Assembly: GCA_030428615.1 (NCBI GenBank)
Contig: JAUIDN010000004.1
Span: 120,343-184,342 of the forward strand
Source: Alphaproteobacteria bacterium
Lineage (GTDB): Bacteria > Pseudomonadota > Alphaproteobacteria > Sphingomonadales > Emcibacteraceae
Length of the DNA: 64,000 bases
Direction: 5' to 3'
Shown piece after piece: positions 1 to 9,318 of this stretch. Position 1 is the stretch's first letter, and each line of letters opens with the position of its first letter. The notes under the pieces are model-generated. The model was not told where the DNA came from and made no database searches. It was given only the letters and a program-made list of their open reading frames with translations. The position numbers and the translations under genes were made by a program.

Positions 1-1
1 T

Positions 2-1099
2 GTCGAACTTACTGGTGCGCTTCTATTCATTGAAAATCAGCTCGCCGATCAGGAAGCGAAGCTTGAAGCAGCGGAGAAAAAACGCTCAGAATTTGTTCAG
101 GAAAATATGTCATTCCTATCAACTACGGGACAGACTTATTTCCAGCAGCTTAGCGCGGCCCGCAAAGAAGTATCAGACGTTCAGCTTCAAATAGATGAGC
201 TGGAAAGCCAGAAGGCACAGATTATTTCATACCGTGACGAATTGCCACCATTCGTATCATCCTTTGGTATTGGTCCGATGACAGGCGCACAGCGTGTTAC
301 CGTTGAAACAAGGATTGCCTCAATGGTTACGCAGTTGGATGCGCTTTATGTAAGGGGTTATAAAGATCAACATCCTGACGTGGTAATACTTAAGGATCAA
401 ATCAGGTCCCTTGAAGAAAAGCTTATGCAGGAGAAAGAAGATCTTGCACGTGCGATGAACGACGGGGATACATCTGCGCTGTCTTCAATGGATGGTCTAA
501 GGCCAAATCCACTATTTGATCAGCTCAGCATTAAACTTATTGATGCAGAAGGTGAAATTGCCAAACTTCAGGCGCGTAAATTTCAAAAAGAGTCAGTGGT
601 AAATAACTTGCTAGCACTTTCTCAGCGCGTACCGGAAGTAGAGGCGGAAGAAGCACGCTTAAATCGTGACTATGAAATCCTTCTGGAAAATTACAACTTG
701 TTGCTTGGTAAACGCGAAGAGGCAAGAATGTCTCAGGTATTGGAGGACACTTCACAAGGTATCAATTATAGCCTTCTTGAACCCGCCGTTATTCCTACAA
801 GCCCAGCAAGCCCAAATCGCCTGTTCCTGATTTCGCTCAGTGTTATAGTAGGGATTGGAATGGGAGCAGGTGTGGCGTTTATTATGAACCAGTTTCATAG
901 TACATTTTCGTCAGAACAACGCTTGCGTGATGTATTTAACTTACCTGTCCTTGGGAGTGTTTCCGCAATCCTTTCAAAACAGGATGAAGCACTTCGTAAG
1001 CGTAACATGATTACGTCATCTGCGATGTTTGGAGGGCTGTTCGTTGCTAGTATATTTGTATACATCCTTTTGGAACAAATGAACTCTAGTGTGGTTTAA
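2..1099 (+). CDS. XrtA-type polysaccharide chain-length determinant (Wzz/GNVR family), 5' end outside the window
   Basis: The reading frame is open from base 2, so the N-terminus, including the first membrane helix, lies outside the window and 365 residues are visible. Most of the visible part is charged and heptad-rich, as in the periplasmic coiled coil of Wzz-type co-polymerases. A proline-rich stretch (IPTSPASPNR) precedes a membrane helix, and a second hydrophobic segment (FGGLFVASIFVYILL) sits at the C-terminus. The family (PEP-CTERM/XrtA chain-length determinant) usually has about 500 residues. The neighbours (tyrosine kinase, beta-barrel, ExeA-like ATPase, deacetylase, FemAB-like) are the standard XrtA exopolysaccharide set, which supports a role in controlling polymer length at the inner membrane. 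Confidence 0.9.
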   Translation, partial: VELTGALLFIENQLADQEAKLEAAEKKRSEFVQENMSFLSTTGQTYFQQLSAARKEVSDVQLQIDELESQKAQIISYRDELPPFVSSFGIGPMTGAQRVTVETRIASMVTQLDALYVRGYKDQHPDVVILKDQIRSLEEKLMQEKEDLARAMNDGDTSALSSMDGLRPNPLFDQLSIKLIDAEGEIAKLQARKFQKESVVNNLLALSQRVPEVEAEEARLNRDYEILLENYNLLLGKREEARMSQVLEDTSQGINYSLLEPAVIPTSPASPNRLFLISLSVIVGIGMGAGVAFIMNQFHSTFSSEQRLRDVFNLPVLGSVSAILSKQDEALRKRNMITSSAMFGGLFVASIFVYILLEQMNSSVV

Positions 1100-1120
1100 T
1101 TAATAAGAGAAGATTTGAAT

Positions 1121-2065
1121 ATGAACGTGAACGAAAAAAAACAAAAAACGAAGGAAAGCCTAGTTGAGCGGGCGGCGAGGAAACTCGCAGACAGCAAACA
1201 GGCTCCGGATATTCAATCCCAGACCAAAACTGCAAATGGTGAGTTGGTAAAACCGGCAAACTATAGCGCTACGGAAAACAGGGTCGAACCTTCTCTTTCG
1301 AATAAGGATAATTCCTTTAAAGAAGTGACGAAGACGATCAAGATTGATGAAGACCGTCTTAATGAGAAGAATATTCTGACGCTGAACAATGACAATGTAT
1401 TGGTCGCTGAAGAATTCCGTCTTATCAAAAGAAGTTTGCTTATCAATGCTTTTACCGGCGGTGAAAATGCCATTGAAAATGGAAACATTATTATGGTCAC
1501 AAGCTCACAACCGAACGAAGGCAAAACCTATTGCGCGTTAAGCCTCGCATTGAGTATGGCCAAGGAGAAAGACCTGAACGTCCTCCTTGTGGATGCTGAT
1601 GTGGCGAAACCAGATGTCATGAATACCGTTGGGGTTAAAGGCGGGAAAGGTCTTATTGATGTGATCGGTGATGACAGTATTGATCTGGCTGATTGCATTC
1701 TTAAGACTGACATTAGAAATTTAAGCATTCTACCTGCAGGTAAGAAACATTCTTTTACTACAGAGTTACTCGCCAGTGAAAAAATGGGTAAATTGATAGA
1801 CGAGCTTGCACAGCGTTATCATGACCGTGTGATTGTGATTGACAGCCCGCCTGTGCTTGCGAGTAGTGCATCATCCGTACTTGCGATGCATGTCGGCCAA
1901 ATTTTGTTCGTTGTGGAGGCAGATAGGACATCTGAGGAGGAAGTCAAAGAGGCGCTCCAACTTATTAAAAACTGTGACCATATAAATTTGATTCTGAATA
2001 AGGCGCAGATTCACACTGGTAATAAACGATTTGGCTCCTATTATGGTTATGGTTATAATCAATAA
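1121..2065 (+). CDS. XrtA-associated tyrosine autokinase (BY-kinase, CpsD/CapB-like)
   Basis: This is a cytoplasmic bacterial tyrosine kinase expected to pair with the chain-length determinant just upstream and control polymer assembly by phosphorylation cycles. A Walker A motif (SSQPNEGKT), a Walker A' motif (LLVDADVAKPD) and a Walker B motif (VIVIDSPP) occur in order. The C-terminus carries a tyrosine cluster (SYYGYGYNQ), the usual autophosphorylation site. About 90 variable residues precede the kinase domain. I chose the ATG at 1121 over an in-frame TTG at 1115 because the AGAGAAG sequence is then correctly spaced. The gene starts 21 bases after its neighbour, so it belongs to the same operon. 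Confidence 0.92.
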   Translation: MNVNEKKQKTKESLVERAARKLADSKQAPDIQSQTKTANGELVKPANYSATENRVEPSLSNKDNSFKEVTKTIKIDEDRLNEKNILTLNNDNVLVAEEFRLIKRSLLINAFTGGENAIENGNIIMVTSSQPNEGKTYCALSLALSMAKEKDLNVLLVDADVAKPDVMNTVGVKGGKGLIDVIGDDSIDLADCILKTDIRNLSILPAGKKHSFTTELLASEKMGKLIDELAQRYHDRVIVIDSPPVLASSASSVLAMHVGQILFVVEADRTSEEEVKEALQLIKNCDHINLILNKAQIHTGNKRFGSYYGYGYNQ

Positions 2066-2100
2066 CAAATAAAATAAGATACTGTCAGGACAATATAAAA

Positions 2101-3714
2101 ATGAAAAATAAAGTCGGAACAGCCATACTTATGTCAGCTCTTGGAGCTATGGGGAGTGCGGCTTCAGCTTACGCGCAGGTTGCTCAACAACTTCCACCAG
2201 TTCCAGGACAGGGACAACCCGGTGCAGCTGCTCAGCAGGCCGGACAGACTGATCCCGCAACAGCGGCGGCCCAGACTGTAACCCCCGCGGGACAGGCCGC
2301 AAATCTGACGACGAATTTGCCAGAAGCTGTATTGACACAATCTGCTCAGTTTGGCTCACAGCAGGGAACAATTGAGGAAAGTTGGATTATCAATCCGTCA
2401 CTCACTGTAATGGAGACTTATACTGATGATGTGGATCTCGACGAAGCCTTTGCGCAAAGTGACTTTGTGACGACCACAACGCTTGGGCTACAGGTGATTA
2501 CGGATGGACCGAGGTTCGACTTAAATCTGGATTACGCACTCAATCATCTTTTTTATCCGGGGCTTGATGGGGATAAAGATGAATTTCGCCATAATTTACA
2601 GGCAAATTCCAGTTCAGAAGTCGTTCGGGATCTGTTTTATTTTGACGCCGCGGCGGGTATAAATCAGCAATTTATTGATCGAAGGGGAGCTTTCACTTCC
2701 GTTGCTGTCGCGCGCACGAACAACCGTTCTACCCTTACAATCGTTGACCTTAACCCTTATCTGCTGAACCGTATTAATGGCAATTTCGCTACCATGAGGA
2801 CTGGGTATAATTATAGTTATGTCGATAGCTCGCAGAATATAACACTTGATGGTATTGATCTGGGTGGCGGAAGCACACAGTTCCATGAAGGTAGCATTAT
2901 TTTTGATAGTGGGACGCGCTTTACAAAGACGACATGGAATTGGGAAAATATTTTCCAGACGCAAAGAAGGACTAATGCAGAAGATCTTGATGTTTATTCA
3001 TCAATTGTGACCGCTGAGTACCAGTATATCCGCGAAGTGGCTTTTATTGGATCAATTGGTTATATGAAGCGTATTGGTGACCAATTTGCGCAGAACTTTG
3101 ACGGTATTGTCTGGCGTGTGGGCGGGCGGTTAACCCCAGGCCCAAGGACAATTGTTGAAGGAACATACGGAAAAGACTTTTTTGGTAATACCTGGGATTT
3201 TAATGGATCTTATCGGATTACGCCGAATTTGCTGTTTACAGCTAGGTATAATGATCAATATCAAACATTTGCTGAAAATGCGCTCCAGAATTTCCAGGAT
3301 GGCGTGATACAACAGCAGTTTGTAAGTGGACAGTTTTCGCGTTTCAAGGAATATACAGCAGGAATTGAAGGAACGCGGGGCCGTTCAACGATCACCATTA
3401 CGGTGGCTCGCAGAACCACTGAATCAAACAATGTGGATACAAACTTTACACGTGATTCAGTCGGAATCGGGTGGACACGAAGATTAAGCCCCCGTCTGAC
3501 GCTCAATTTAGTGGCCAACGTAATGGAAGATGATTTTGTAGGCGCAATACAAACGGATAGGTTTATAAACCTGGAAGGGCGGCTTGACTATGCGCTTTCT
3601 GCAAATTTAACGGCGGCAATTGAATATATTCACACAAATCGTGAACAGGCGCTGTTTAACTTTGTACCAAGAGGGTCGAATTATGTCAGTGTTTCAATCG
3701 GTTATGTCTTCTAA
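2101..3714 (+). CDS. XrtA/PEP-CTERM system outer membrane beta-barrel protein (TIGR03016-like)
   Basis: The 537-residue protein starts with a signal peptide ending near AYAQ, followed by a Gln/Ala/Pro-rich linker (about residues 25-80). The rest is rich in alternating aromatic strands and ends in a C-terminal strand terminating with phenylalanine (YVSVSIGYVF), the usual signature of an outer-membrane barrel. Size, composition and position between the tyrosine kinase and the ExeA-like ATPase match the PEP-CTERM-system outer membrane protein. It probably serves as, or assists, the outer-membrane exit for the polysaccharide. The role is inferred from context; barrel topology is the stronger claim. 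Confidence 0.85.
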   Translation: MKNKVGTAILMSALGAMGSAASAYAQVAQQLPPVPGQGQPGAAAQQAGQTDPATAAAQTVTPAGQAANLTTNLPEAVLTQSAQFGSQQGTIEESWIINPSLTVMETYTDDVDLDEAFAQSDFVTTTTLGLQVITDGPRFDLNLDYALNHLFYPGLDGDKDEFRHNLQANSSSEVVRDLFYFDAAAGINQQFIDRRGAFTSVAVARTNNRSTLTIVDLNPYLLNRINGNFATMRTGYNYSYVDSSQNITLDGIDLGGGSTQFHEGSIIFDSGTRFTKTTWNWENIFQTQRRTNAEDLDVYSSIVTAEYQYIREVAFIGSIGYMKRIGDQFAQNFDGIVWRVGGRLTPGPRTIVEGTYGKDFFGNTWDFNGSYRITPNLLFTARYNDQYQTFAENALQNFQDGVIQQQFVSGQFSRFKEYTAGIEGTRGRSTITITVARRTTESNNVDTNFTRDSVGIGWTRRLSPRLTLNLVANVMEDDFVGAIQTDRFINLEGRLDYALSANLTAAIEYIHTNREQALFNFVPRGSNYVSVSIGYVF

Positions 3715-3722
3715 GGTTTGAT

Positions 3723-4805
3723 ATGTATTCAGAATTTTATAAACTGACAGGAAAACCGTTTCAATTAACACCTGATCCCAACTTTTACTTTGATAGCAGT
3801 ACGCACCATAAGGCGATGGCGTATCTTTCATACGGTATTAGTCAGGGAGAGGGGTTCATTATCATTACAGGGGAGATCGGATCGGGGAAAACGACCCTTG
3901 TTGGACGCCTGCTTCAAAGTCTTGATCCCGCTGAGTTTGTAACCGCAAAAATTGTTACATCCCAGCTGGACGCAGATAACATTCTAAAAATGGTTGCTGC
4001 CGCGTTTGGGATTGATATCACAGTGACCGACAAAGCGATAATGATCACCGAGATTGAAAAATTCCTGCGTAACAATAACCGAATGGGTAAAACGACGCTT
4101 CTTTTGATTGATGAGGCGCAGAATCTAACGACCCAGGCGCTTGAGGAACTAAGAATGCTTTCCAACTTTCAGGAAGGAAACAAGGCTCTTTTACAAAGTT
4201 TTCTTGTCGGACAGCCGGAATTTCGTGATAAATGGGCTTTCGATCCGGCGTTAGAGCAGCTTCGCCAGCGTGTTATTGCGACCCACCATCTTTCACCGAT
4301 GACTGCGGAAGAAACAAAAGAATATATTGAACATCGTTTGACACTGGTTGATTGGAAGGGAAATCCTGAATTTTCCGATGACGGCCACGCGGAAATATAT
4401 AGATATTCCGGTGGTGTGCCGCGGAAGTTGAATACGCTTTGTACCCGTTTGCTTTTATTTGGAGCGATTGAAGAATTGGAAGTTATTGATGCGGATGTGG
4501 TTAAGGAAGTCCTGGCGGATATGGAAGAAGACAACTATGCCGCTTCTGCCAGTGCGAGACTTGCTCAAAACAGCCATATAGCGGCAAATGAAACAAATGG
4601 TATAAATAAAACAAGTGCTAATGAAAATAACAGTTTGAATATTTCCGAGGAAGCAATTGAAGAAGCAAAAGAAGCGGGCCTGACAGCATCTGCAGAGCTA
4701 ATGAAATTGAGAAAACGGGTTGTCAGGTTGGAAAAAAATATAAAAATTCATGATAAAACCATCAAAGGCACGATCGACATCGTTGACGACCTGTTAAACG
4801 CGTGA
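3723..4805 (+). CDS. XrtA-associated ExeA-like AAA ATPase
   Basis: This 360-residue cytoplasmic AAA ATPase has a Walker A motif (GEIGSGKTT, near residue 50), a Walker B motif (LLLIDEAQNL, near residue 130) and the ExeA/GspA-type start (YSEFYKLTGKPFQLTPDP). The C-terminal quarter is charged and predicted helical, with a short coiled coil (LRKRVVRLEKNIKIHDK). Family members (TIGR03015-like) occur almost only in XrtA exopolysaccharide loci. An AAGG ribosome site lies 6 bases before the ATG, and the gene follows the barrel gene by 8 bases, indicating one operon. The exact mechanical role is unknown. Confidence 0.92.
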   Translation: MYSEFYKLTGKPFQLTPDPNFYFDSSTHHKAMAYLSYGISQGEGFIIITGEIGSGKTTLVGRLLQSLDPAEFVTAKIVTSQLDADNILKMVAAAFGIDITVTDKAIMITEIEKFLRNNNRMGKTTLLLIDEAQNLTTQALEELRMLSNFQEGNKALLQSFLVGQPEFRDKWAFDPALEQLRQRVIATHHLSPMTAEETKEYIEHRLTLVDWKGNPEFSDDGHAEIYRYSGGVPRKLNTLCTRLLLFGAIEELEVIDADVVKEVLADMEEDNYAASASARLAQNSHIAANETNGINKTSANENNSLNISEEAIEEAKEAGLTASAELMKLRKRVVRLEKNIKIHDKTIKGTIDIVDDLLNA

Positions 4806-4825
4806 GGCATGGGTGTTGATTTATT

Positions 4826-5716
4826 ATGAAAGAAACTGTGTCACAAATTACTAATCATGATCAGTCGTTAGAAGATGACCGCATAATAAATGCGATGACG
4901 GTTGATGTTGAGGATTATTTTCATGTTGGTGCATTTGAACATGATATCTCACGTGATGATTGGGATGACCTTCCGTGCCGAGTAGAACAAAATACCAAGC
5001 GAACATTGGAACTATTTGATCGCTACGATATTAAAGGGACATTTTTTATTTTGGGCTGGGTTTGCCAACGCTATCCGGCTTTAATAAGAGAAATCCATCA
5101 GAAAGGCCACGAAGTGGCGAGCCACAGCATAGGGCATCATAGGGTCACAGATCTTAGTCGTGAAGAATTTATTGATGATATTAACCGGTCAAAAAAGCTC
5201 CTTGAAGATACGATCGGGGCTGCTGTTATTGGCTACCGCGCACCCAGTTTTTCAATCGGAGAGAAAAATATATGGGCGTTGGAATGCTTGAAGGAAGCCG
5301 GTTATCTCTATAGCTCCAGCATTTACCCCATTCGCCACGATCATTACGGGATGCCATCTGCTCCCCGGTTTGCGTTTAAGCCGATAGAAAACAGTGAGTT
5401 TCTTGAAATGCCGGTTACTACATTTGAATTTTTGAATAAGAAATTCCCCTGTGGTGGTGGCGGATATTTTCGCTTGCTGCCTTACTCGCTTTCAAAACTG
5501 GTTATGAAAAGAGTGAATGAAAAGGACAGTGAATCATGCATATTTTATTTTCATCCGTGGGAGATTGACCCGGAGCAGCCACGGCAGGAAAATGCAAGTC
5601 TCAAGTCAAAGTTTCGCCATTATACAAACCTTGATGTTATGGAAAAGAAAATCGAAAAACTTCTTATTGATTTTCGCTGGGGGCGTATGGATGACGTCTA
5701 TTTGAAGGGTAAGTAA
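4826..5716 (+). CDS. XrtA-associated polysaccharide deacetylase (NodB homology)
   Basis: This 296-residue carbohydrate esterase 4 family protein probably de-N-acetylates the nascent or exported polysaccharide. The NodB metal-site motifs are visible: TVDVEDYFH (catalytic Asp and first metal Asp), HEVASHSIGHH (metal-binding HxxxH), and GYRAPSFS. A C-terminal segment (FHPWEIDPEQPR) typical of the XrtA subfamily (DUF3473 region) follows. No signal peptide is visible, as is usual for this subfamily. The stop codon shares one base with the ATG of the next gene (TAATG), so the two are probably translationally coupled. Confidence 0.92.
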   Translation: MKETVSQITNHDQSLEDDRIINAMTVDVEDYFHVGAFEHDISRDDWDDLPCRVEQNTKRTLELFDRYDIKGTFFILGWVCQRYPALIREIHQKGHEVASHSIGHHRVTDLSREEFIDDINRSKKLLEDTIGAAVIGYRAPSFSIGEKNIWALECLKEAGYLYSSSIYPIRHDHYGMPSAPRFAFKPIENSEFLEMPVTTFEFLNKKFPCGGGGYFRLLPYSLSKLVMKRVNEKDSESCIFYFHPWEIDPEQPRQENASLKSKFRHYTNLDVMEKKIEKLLIDFRWGRMDDVYLKGK

Positions 5717-6753
5717 TGATCGAAATTAAACGCATGAATATAATGGCTGATAGCGCAACTTGGGACGAATATGTTGAAAATAGTGACCAGGCCAGTGTAT
5801 TTCATCTATCTGCTTGGGGACGGGCTGTTCAGAGCAGTATGGGGCATGATTTATATTATCTGTATGCTGAGCGTGACGGTGAAATCTGCGGTTTATTGCC
5901 TTTAATTCACATTAACAGCCGTTTATTCGGTAACTCGCTGGTGTCAGTTGCATTTGCCGTTGGAGGCGGTCCTTTATTTGATGATCCGGGTGTGCTTGAA
6001 ATGCTTGATAAAGAAGCAAAAAAAATTGCTGACGATCTGGGCGTTTTTGCAATGGAGTACCGGCAGGTAAAGCAGTGTCATACCGATTGGCCAATTAAGG
6101 CGGAGACCTATTCTGTTTTCCGCAAGGAACTTAGTGCGGACAATGAAGAAAATATGCTGGCAATTCCCCGCAAGCAAAGGGCAATGGTACGCAAAGGGAT
6201 AAAATTTGGTCTGACTTACGATATTGATGATGATGTTGAACGGCTCTTTCATTTATATTCAACCAGCGTCAGAAACCTTGGTACGCCAGTATTTCCGAAG
6301 ACACTTTTTAAAGCACTCAAGCGAGAATTTGGGAGTGATTGCGAAATACTTACTGTCTGCACGAACGAAGGTGAACCAATTTCAAGCGTCATGAGCTTTT
6401 ATTTCAAAAACGAAATAATCCCATATTACGGTGGCGGTGGCGACTTGGCACGAAAATATGCAGCCAACGATTTTATGTATTGGTCTGTTATGGAACATGC
6501 GGTTTCAGAACGCGGCGTAACAATATTTGATTTTGGGCGTAGTAAGAACGGAACAGGGGCATTCAATTTCAAGAAGAATTGGGGCTTTGAGCCGACACCG
6601 CTTGAATATGAATATTATCTTAGGGAAGGCGATGATATTCCGGAAGTGAACCCGTTAAATCCTAAATATCAGATGATGATTAAAACCTGGCGTAAGTTGC
6701 CGCTGCCAGTGGCAAATTTCATAGGCCCTTTTATTTCAAGGTCGCTTGGATAA
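5716..6753 (+). CDS. XrtA-associated FemAB/GNAT-like protein
   Basis: This 345-residue protein belongs to the FemAB-like acyltransferase superfamily (TIGR03019-like), whose members use aminoacyl or acyl donors to modify cell-envelope polymers. Typical elements are the N-terminal WDEYVENSDQASVFHLSAWG, the central basic helix KQRAMVRKGIKFGL and the late segments YYGGGGDLARKYAANDFMYW and DFGRSKNGTGAFNFKKNWGF, all characteristic of the family. It is the last XrtA gene in the window and overlaps the deacetylase stop codon. The exosortase, ligase and asparagine-synthase-like genes often found with this set are not to the right, so they must lie to the left or elsewhere. Confidence 0.9.
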   Translation: MIEIKRMNIMADSATWDEYVENSDQASVFHLSAWGRAVQSSMGHDLYYLYAERDGEICGLLPLIHINSRLFGNSLVSVAFAVGGGPLFDDPGVLEMLDKEAKKIADDLGVFAMEYRQVKQCHTDWPIKAETYSVFRKELSADNEENMLAIPRKQRAMVRKGIKFGLTYDIDDDVERLFHLYSTSVRNLGTPVFPKTLFKALKREFGSDCEILTVCTNEGEPISSVMSFYFKNEIIPYYGGGGDLARKYAANDFMYWSVMEHAVSERGVTIFDFGRSKNGTGAFNFKKNWGFEPTPLEYEYYLREGDDIPEVNPLNPKYQMMIKTWRKLPLPVANFIGPFISRSLG

Positions 6754-6771
6754 TACCGTTTCGAACGGATG

Positions 6772-7014
6772 TTATTGATTTTCGGTATTTTCGCCAGCAG
6801 CCGGAAGGATTTGTTCCATTTTTTGTGCTTCGTCTGCACTTGGCTCAATCTGAGCGGTTAACGTTTCATTCTCATCAGTTCCTGTAAATGTTGAAAATGA
6901 TGTTAAGGCGAGTGCCCAACCAAGCGCGGCGCAGATGACCCACGCAAATACGGACATGCGGGCGGAAAGTTTTTCCGATGTATGACCATGCAGATCTGGT
7001 TCTTGTTCAGTCAT
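6772..7014 (-). CDS. Small single-pass membrane protein, function unknown
   Basis: The 80-residue product has one clear transmembrane helix (about residues 20-42, VFAWVICAALGWALALTSF), a short charged N-terminus and an acidic C-terminal tail. An AGGA ribosome-binding sequence is well placed before the ATG at 7014. It converges on the XrtA operon, with 18 bases between stop codons, so it is not part of that operon. I do not recognise a family. A candidate CtrA site lies about 65 bases upstream of its start. Confidence 0.65.
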   Translation of the reverse strand: MTEQEPDLHGHTSEKLSARMSVFAWVICAALGWALALTSFSTFTGTDENETLTAQIEPSADEAQKMEQILPAAGENTENQ

Positions 7015-7077
7015 AATTCAGTCCTATATTTAGAACACTCTATATTTTGTTAATTAGTTTATGGTTAACCAAAATGG

Positions 7078-7093
7078 TTAACATTTTCTTAAC
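7078..7093 (-). promoter_or_regulatory. Candidate CtrA-binding box
   Basis: The + strand reads TTAACATTTTCTTAAC, an exact TTAA-N7-TTAAC match to the CtrA consensus of alphaproteobacteria. It sits upstream of the small membrane protein gene starting at 7014. A second symmetric element, GTTAACC-N5-GGTTAAC (7064-7082), overlaps it. The match is seen directly; the regulatory role is inferred and AT-rich sequence raises the chance of a random hit. Confidence 0.4.
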
Positions 7094-7295
7094 AATACTG
7101 TCATCAACAATATAATACGGAAGAAACTATATACAATTCAATGCGTTATACCGTGAGCAGTGTGTTAACTATATTTGTTAATATAAATTAACCATACCCA
7201 TAAAATTCCAAATTGCAAGCGTTTCTTAATGCATACAATAAGAATACGTATGTAAGTTACTTAAGATAAAGAAAAAATTTGATTTGAATTAAGGC

Positions 7296-7985
7296 TTATA
7301 TGTCCTGATCAAGGGAATAACCCGCTGAACGTACTGTGCGAATAACATTAGGTTTGTTGCCTTCGTTAAGCGCCTTACGGAGTCGGCGAATATGCACATC
7401 AATGGTTCTTGCTTCGACATATATGTCGTTTCCCCAAACCATATCAAGGAGTTGCTCCCGCGAAAACACCCTGCGCGGGTTTTCCATCAGAAACTTTAGA
7501 ATATTAAATTCGGTTGGGCCGAGATGGATTGAATTTCCGTCTCGCTTTATTTTTCGGGACGCGAGATCCATTTCAATGCCTGCATATTCCAGCATCTGTT
7601 CACTTAAAGCAGGCCTTATCCGCCGGAACATGGCTTTTATTCTCGCAGTAAGCTCGCGTGGTGAGAAAGGTTTGGTGATATAATCGTCCGCCCCGATATC
7701 CAGTCCCCGAATGCGATCATTTTCTTCACTGCGTGCAGTTAGCATGATCACCGGGATATTCCGCGTTGATTTATCGCGTCGTATCCTGCGACAGATTTCT
7801 ATTCCAGACAAATTTGGTAGCATCCAGTCAAGCAGGATGAGGTCCGGGGAGTTTGACTGGGCGCTCATAAGGCCTTCTTCACCATCCATTTCAACCAACA
7901 CTTCAAAACCTTCCTGTTCAAGGTTATATCTTATCAGTTCGGTCAAACTTGGGTCATCTTCAACCAGGAGAATTTTAGCTGACAT
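7296..7985 (-). CDS. phoB: Phosphate regulon response regulator PhoB (OmpR family)
   Basis: This 229-residue two-domain regulator has an N-terminal receiver with the acidic pocket VEDD (residues 8-11), phospho-acceptor Asp53 in LILLDWMLP and the conserved lysine in YITKPFSPREL. It ends in an OmpR-type winged helix (FSREQLLDMVWG, DVHIRRLRKAL, RTVRSAGYSL). The length and the sequence RGLDIGADDYITKPFSPREL favour PhoB over other OmpR-type regulators. It follows phoR by 82 bases on the same strand, so phoR-phoB are probably cotranscribed. No pst or phoU genes are nearby. Confidence 0.9.
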   Translation of the reverse strand: MSAKILLVEDDPSLTELIRYNLEQEGFEVLVEMDGEEGLMSAQSNSPDLILLDWMLPNLSGIEICRRIRRDKSTRNIPVIMLTARSEENDRIRGLDIGADDYITKPFSPRELTARIKAMFRRIRPALSEQMLEYAGIEMDLASRKIKRDGNSIHLGPTEFNILKFLMENPRRVFSREQLLDMVWGNDIYVEARTIDVHIRRLRKALNEGNKPNVIRTVRSAGYSLDQDI

Positions 7986-8067
7986 TCCATAATACTCAGA
8001 AGTTATGTTAATCTTTAATCACATATATGGCACTTATTTGTTACAGTTATATGACATATTAACAGAA

Positions 8068-9318
8068 TTAGGATTTCATCGGAAGCAATATGGTTGCTGT
8101 CGTAAATTGACCAACTTCACTTTCAAATGAAAGCTTTCCTTCGTGGCGTTGGATAATATGTTTTACAATCGCAAGGCCCAATCCGGTGCCGCCCAGACTA
8201 CGTGAGCGGGCGGTATCAACACGGTAAAAGCGTTCCGTAAGCCTTTTTATATGCTCCGGTGCGATACCGGCACCGTGATTGGTCACTGTAATTTTCAAAT
8301 AGTCCTTTTTGCTTACTTCATCAATGTAATCTGTAATATAAATTTCAATATTAGTGTTTTCAGCACCGTACTTAATTGCATTATCGATCAGATTTTGAAA
8401 GACTTGGGTGAGCTGGTCGCGGTCCCCGGTGATTTTATCTGCATGCTCATTTGGTGAGAAGCTAGTTGTCATGTTGCGTTTGGAAAGTCTTATATTCAGG
8501 GTTTCGATCACGCTTACTATTATTTTGTTAAGCGATATTTCCTCGTCCGGTGGAATATGCGCATCACGTTCAATATGACTAAGGGAAAGGAGATCCTCAA
8601 TCAACCGGGTCATGCGACTGGCTTCATCCTGCATAATTTTAAGGAACCGCATCATTGCCTGCTGGTCTTCCCTAGCCGGACCTTGCAGTGTTTCAATAAA
8701 CCCCAAAATGGATGCGAGCGGCGTTCGAAGTTCGTGGCTGACATTTGCAACGAAATCAACTCTCATTCTTTCTGCTTCACGGATGCTGGTGATATCATAG
8801 ATTGTCAGAAGCAGGGTTCGGTCATTTCTGGCGTCATCGCCGAGGCTGACTCCTCCCTTTTGATGAACATGTATCCGAAGCAGGTAACTTTTTGGCCGTG
8901 GGTGCGGAATAGTAAACTCAACGGTGTCGGAATTTCCTGTTTCTATTGCCTTATCTATTGCCGAAAGTGCATCGGTATCAAGAAGAATATCCGATATGTT
9001 TCGGTTAACAATGTCCCCGCCAAACATTTCAGTTGCTGATTTGTTAGCCAGCAAAACAGTTTCATTTTTATTTAAAAACAATAACGGGTCGGTTAGGTTT
9101 TCCAATATATTCACAAATAAAGTCGGCTGATCTTCCAGACTGATTGAAGAACCGCTTCCCGGAATATTTATCCGACCGGGTGCTGCAAGCAGGGCCAAAA
9201 GTGATGTGACCAGAATGAGGAGGGCGAAGTACCAGACGAGATTCTCTGTATAGACTAAAATCCCTAAAATCAGGATAAGCGGCACCATATAAGGGGCTTT
9301 TTTTATAATTTGGTTCAT
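8068..9318 (-). CDS. phoR: Phosphate regulon sensor histidine kinase PhoR
   Basis: This is a 416-residue membrane histidine kinase. Two closely spaced N-terminal membrane helices (about residues 11-45) have almost no periplasmic loop, as in PhoR. A PAS domain follows (about 65-170, with LFLNKNETVLLANKSATEMFGG), then HisKA with the H-box FVANVSHELRTPLASI, then HATPase_c with the N-box (DNAIKYGAENT) and G boxes (GGTGLGLAIVKHI). PhoR phosphorylates PhoB when phosphate is limiting. The order phoR then phoB in one unit supports the pairing. Confidence 0.88.
   Translation of the reverse strand: MNQIIKKAPYMVPLILILGILVYTENLVWYFALLILVTSLLALLAAPGRINIPGSGSSISLEDQPTLFVNILENLTDPLLFLNKNETVLLANKSATEMFGGDIVNRNISDILLDTDALSAIDKAIETGNSDTVEFTIPHPRPKSYLLRIHVHQKGGVSLGDDARNDRTLLLTIYDITSIREAERMRVDFVANVSHELRTPLASILGFIETLQGPAREDQQAMMRFLKIMQDEASRMTRLIEDLLSLSHIERDAHIPPDEEISLNKIIVSVIETLNIRLSKRNMTTSFSPNEHADKITGDRDQLTQVFQNLIDNAIKYGAENTNIEIYITDYIDEVSKKDYLKITVTNHGAGIAPEHIKRLTERFYRVDTARSRSLGGTGLGLAIVKHIIQRHEGKLSFESEVGQFTTATILLPMKS

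Noticed and set aside
8557..9039. 160-codon open frame antisense to phoR
   Set aside because: It runs opposite the HisKA and PAS regions of phoR and has no recognisable sequence.
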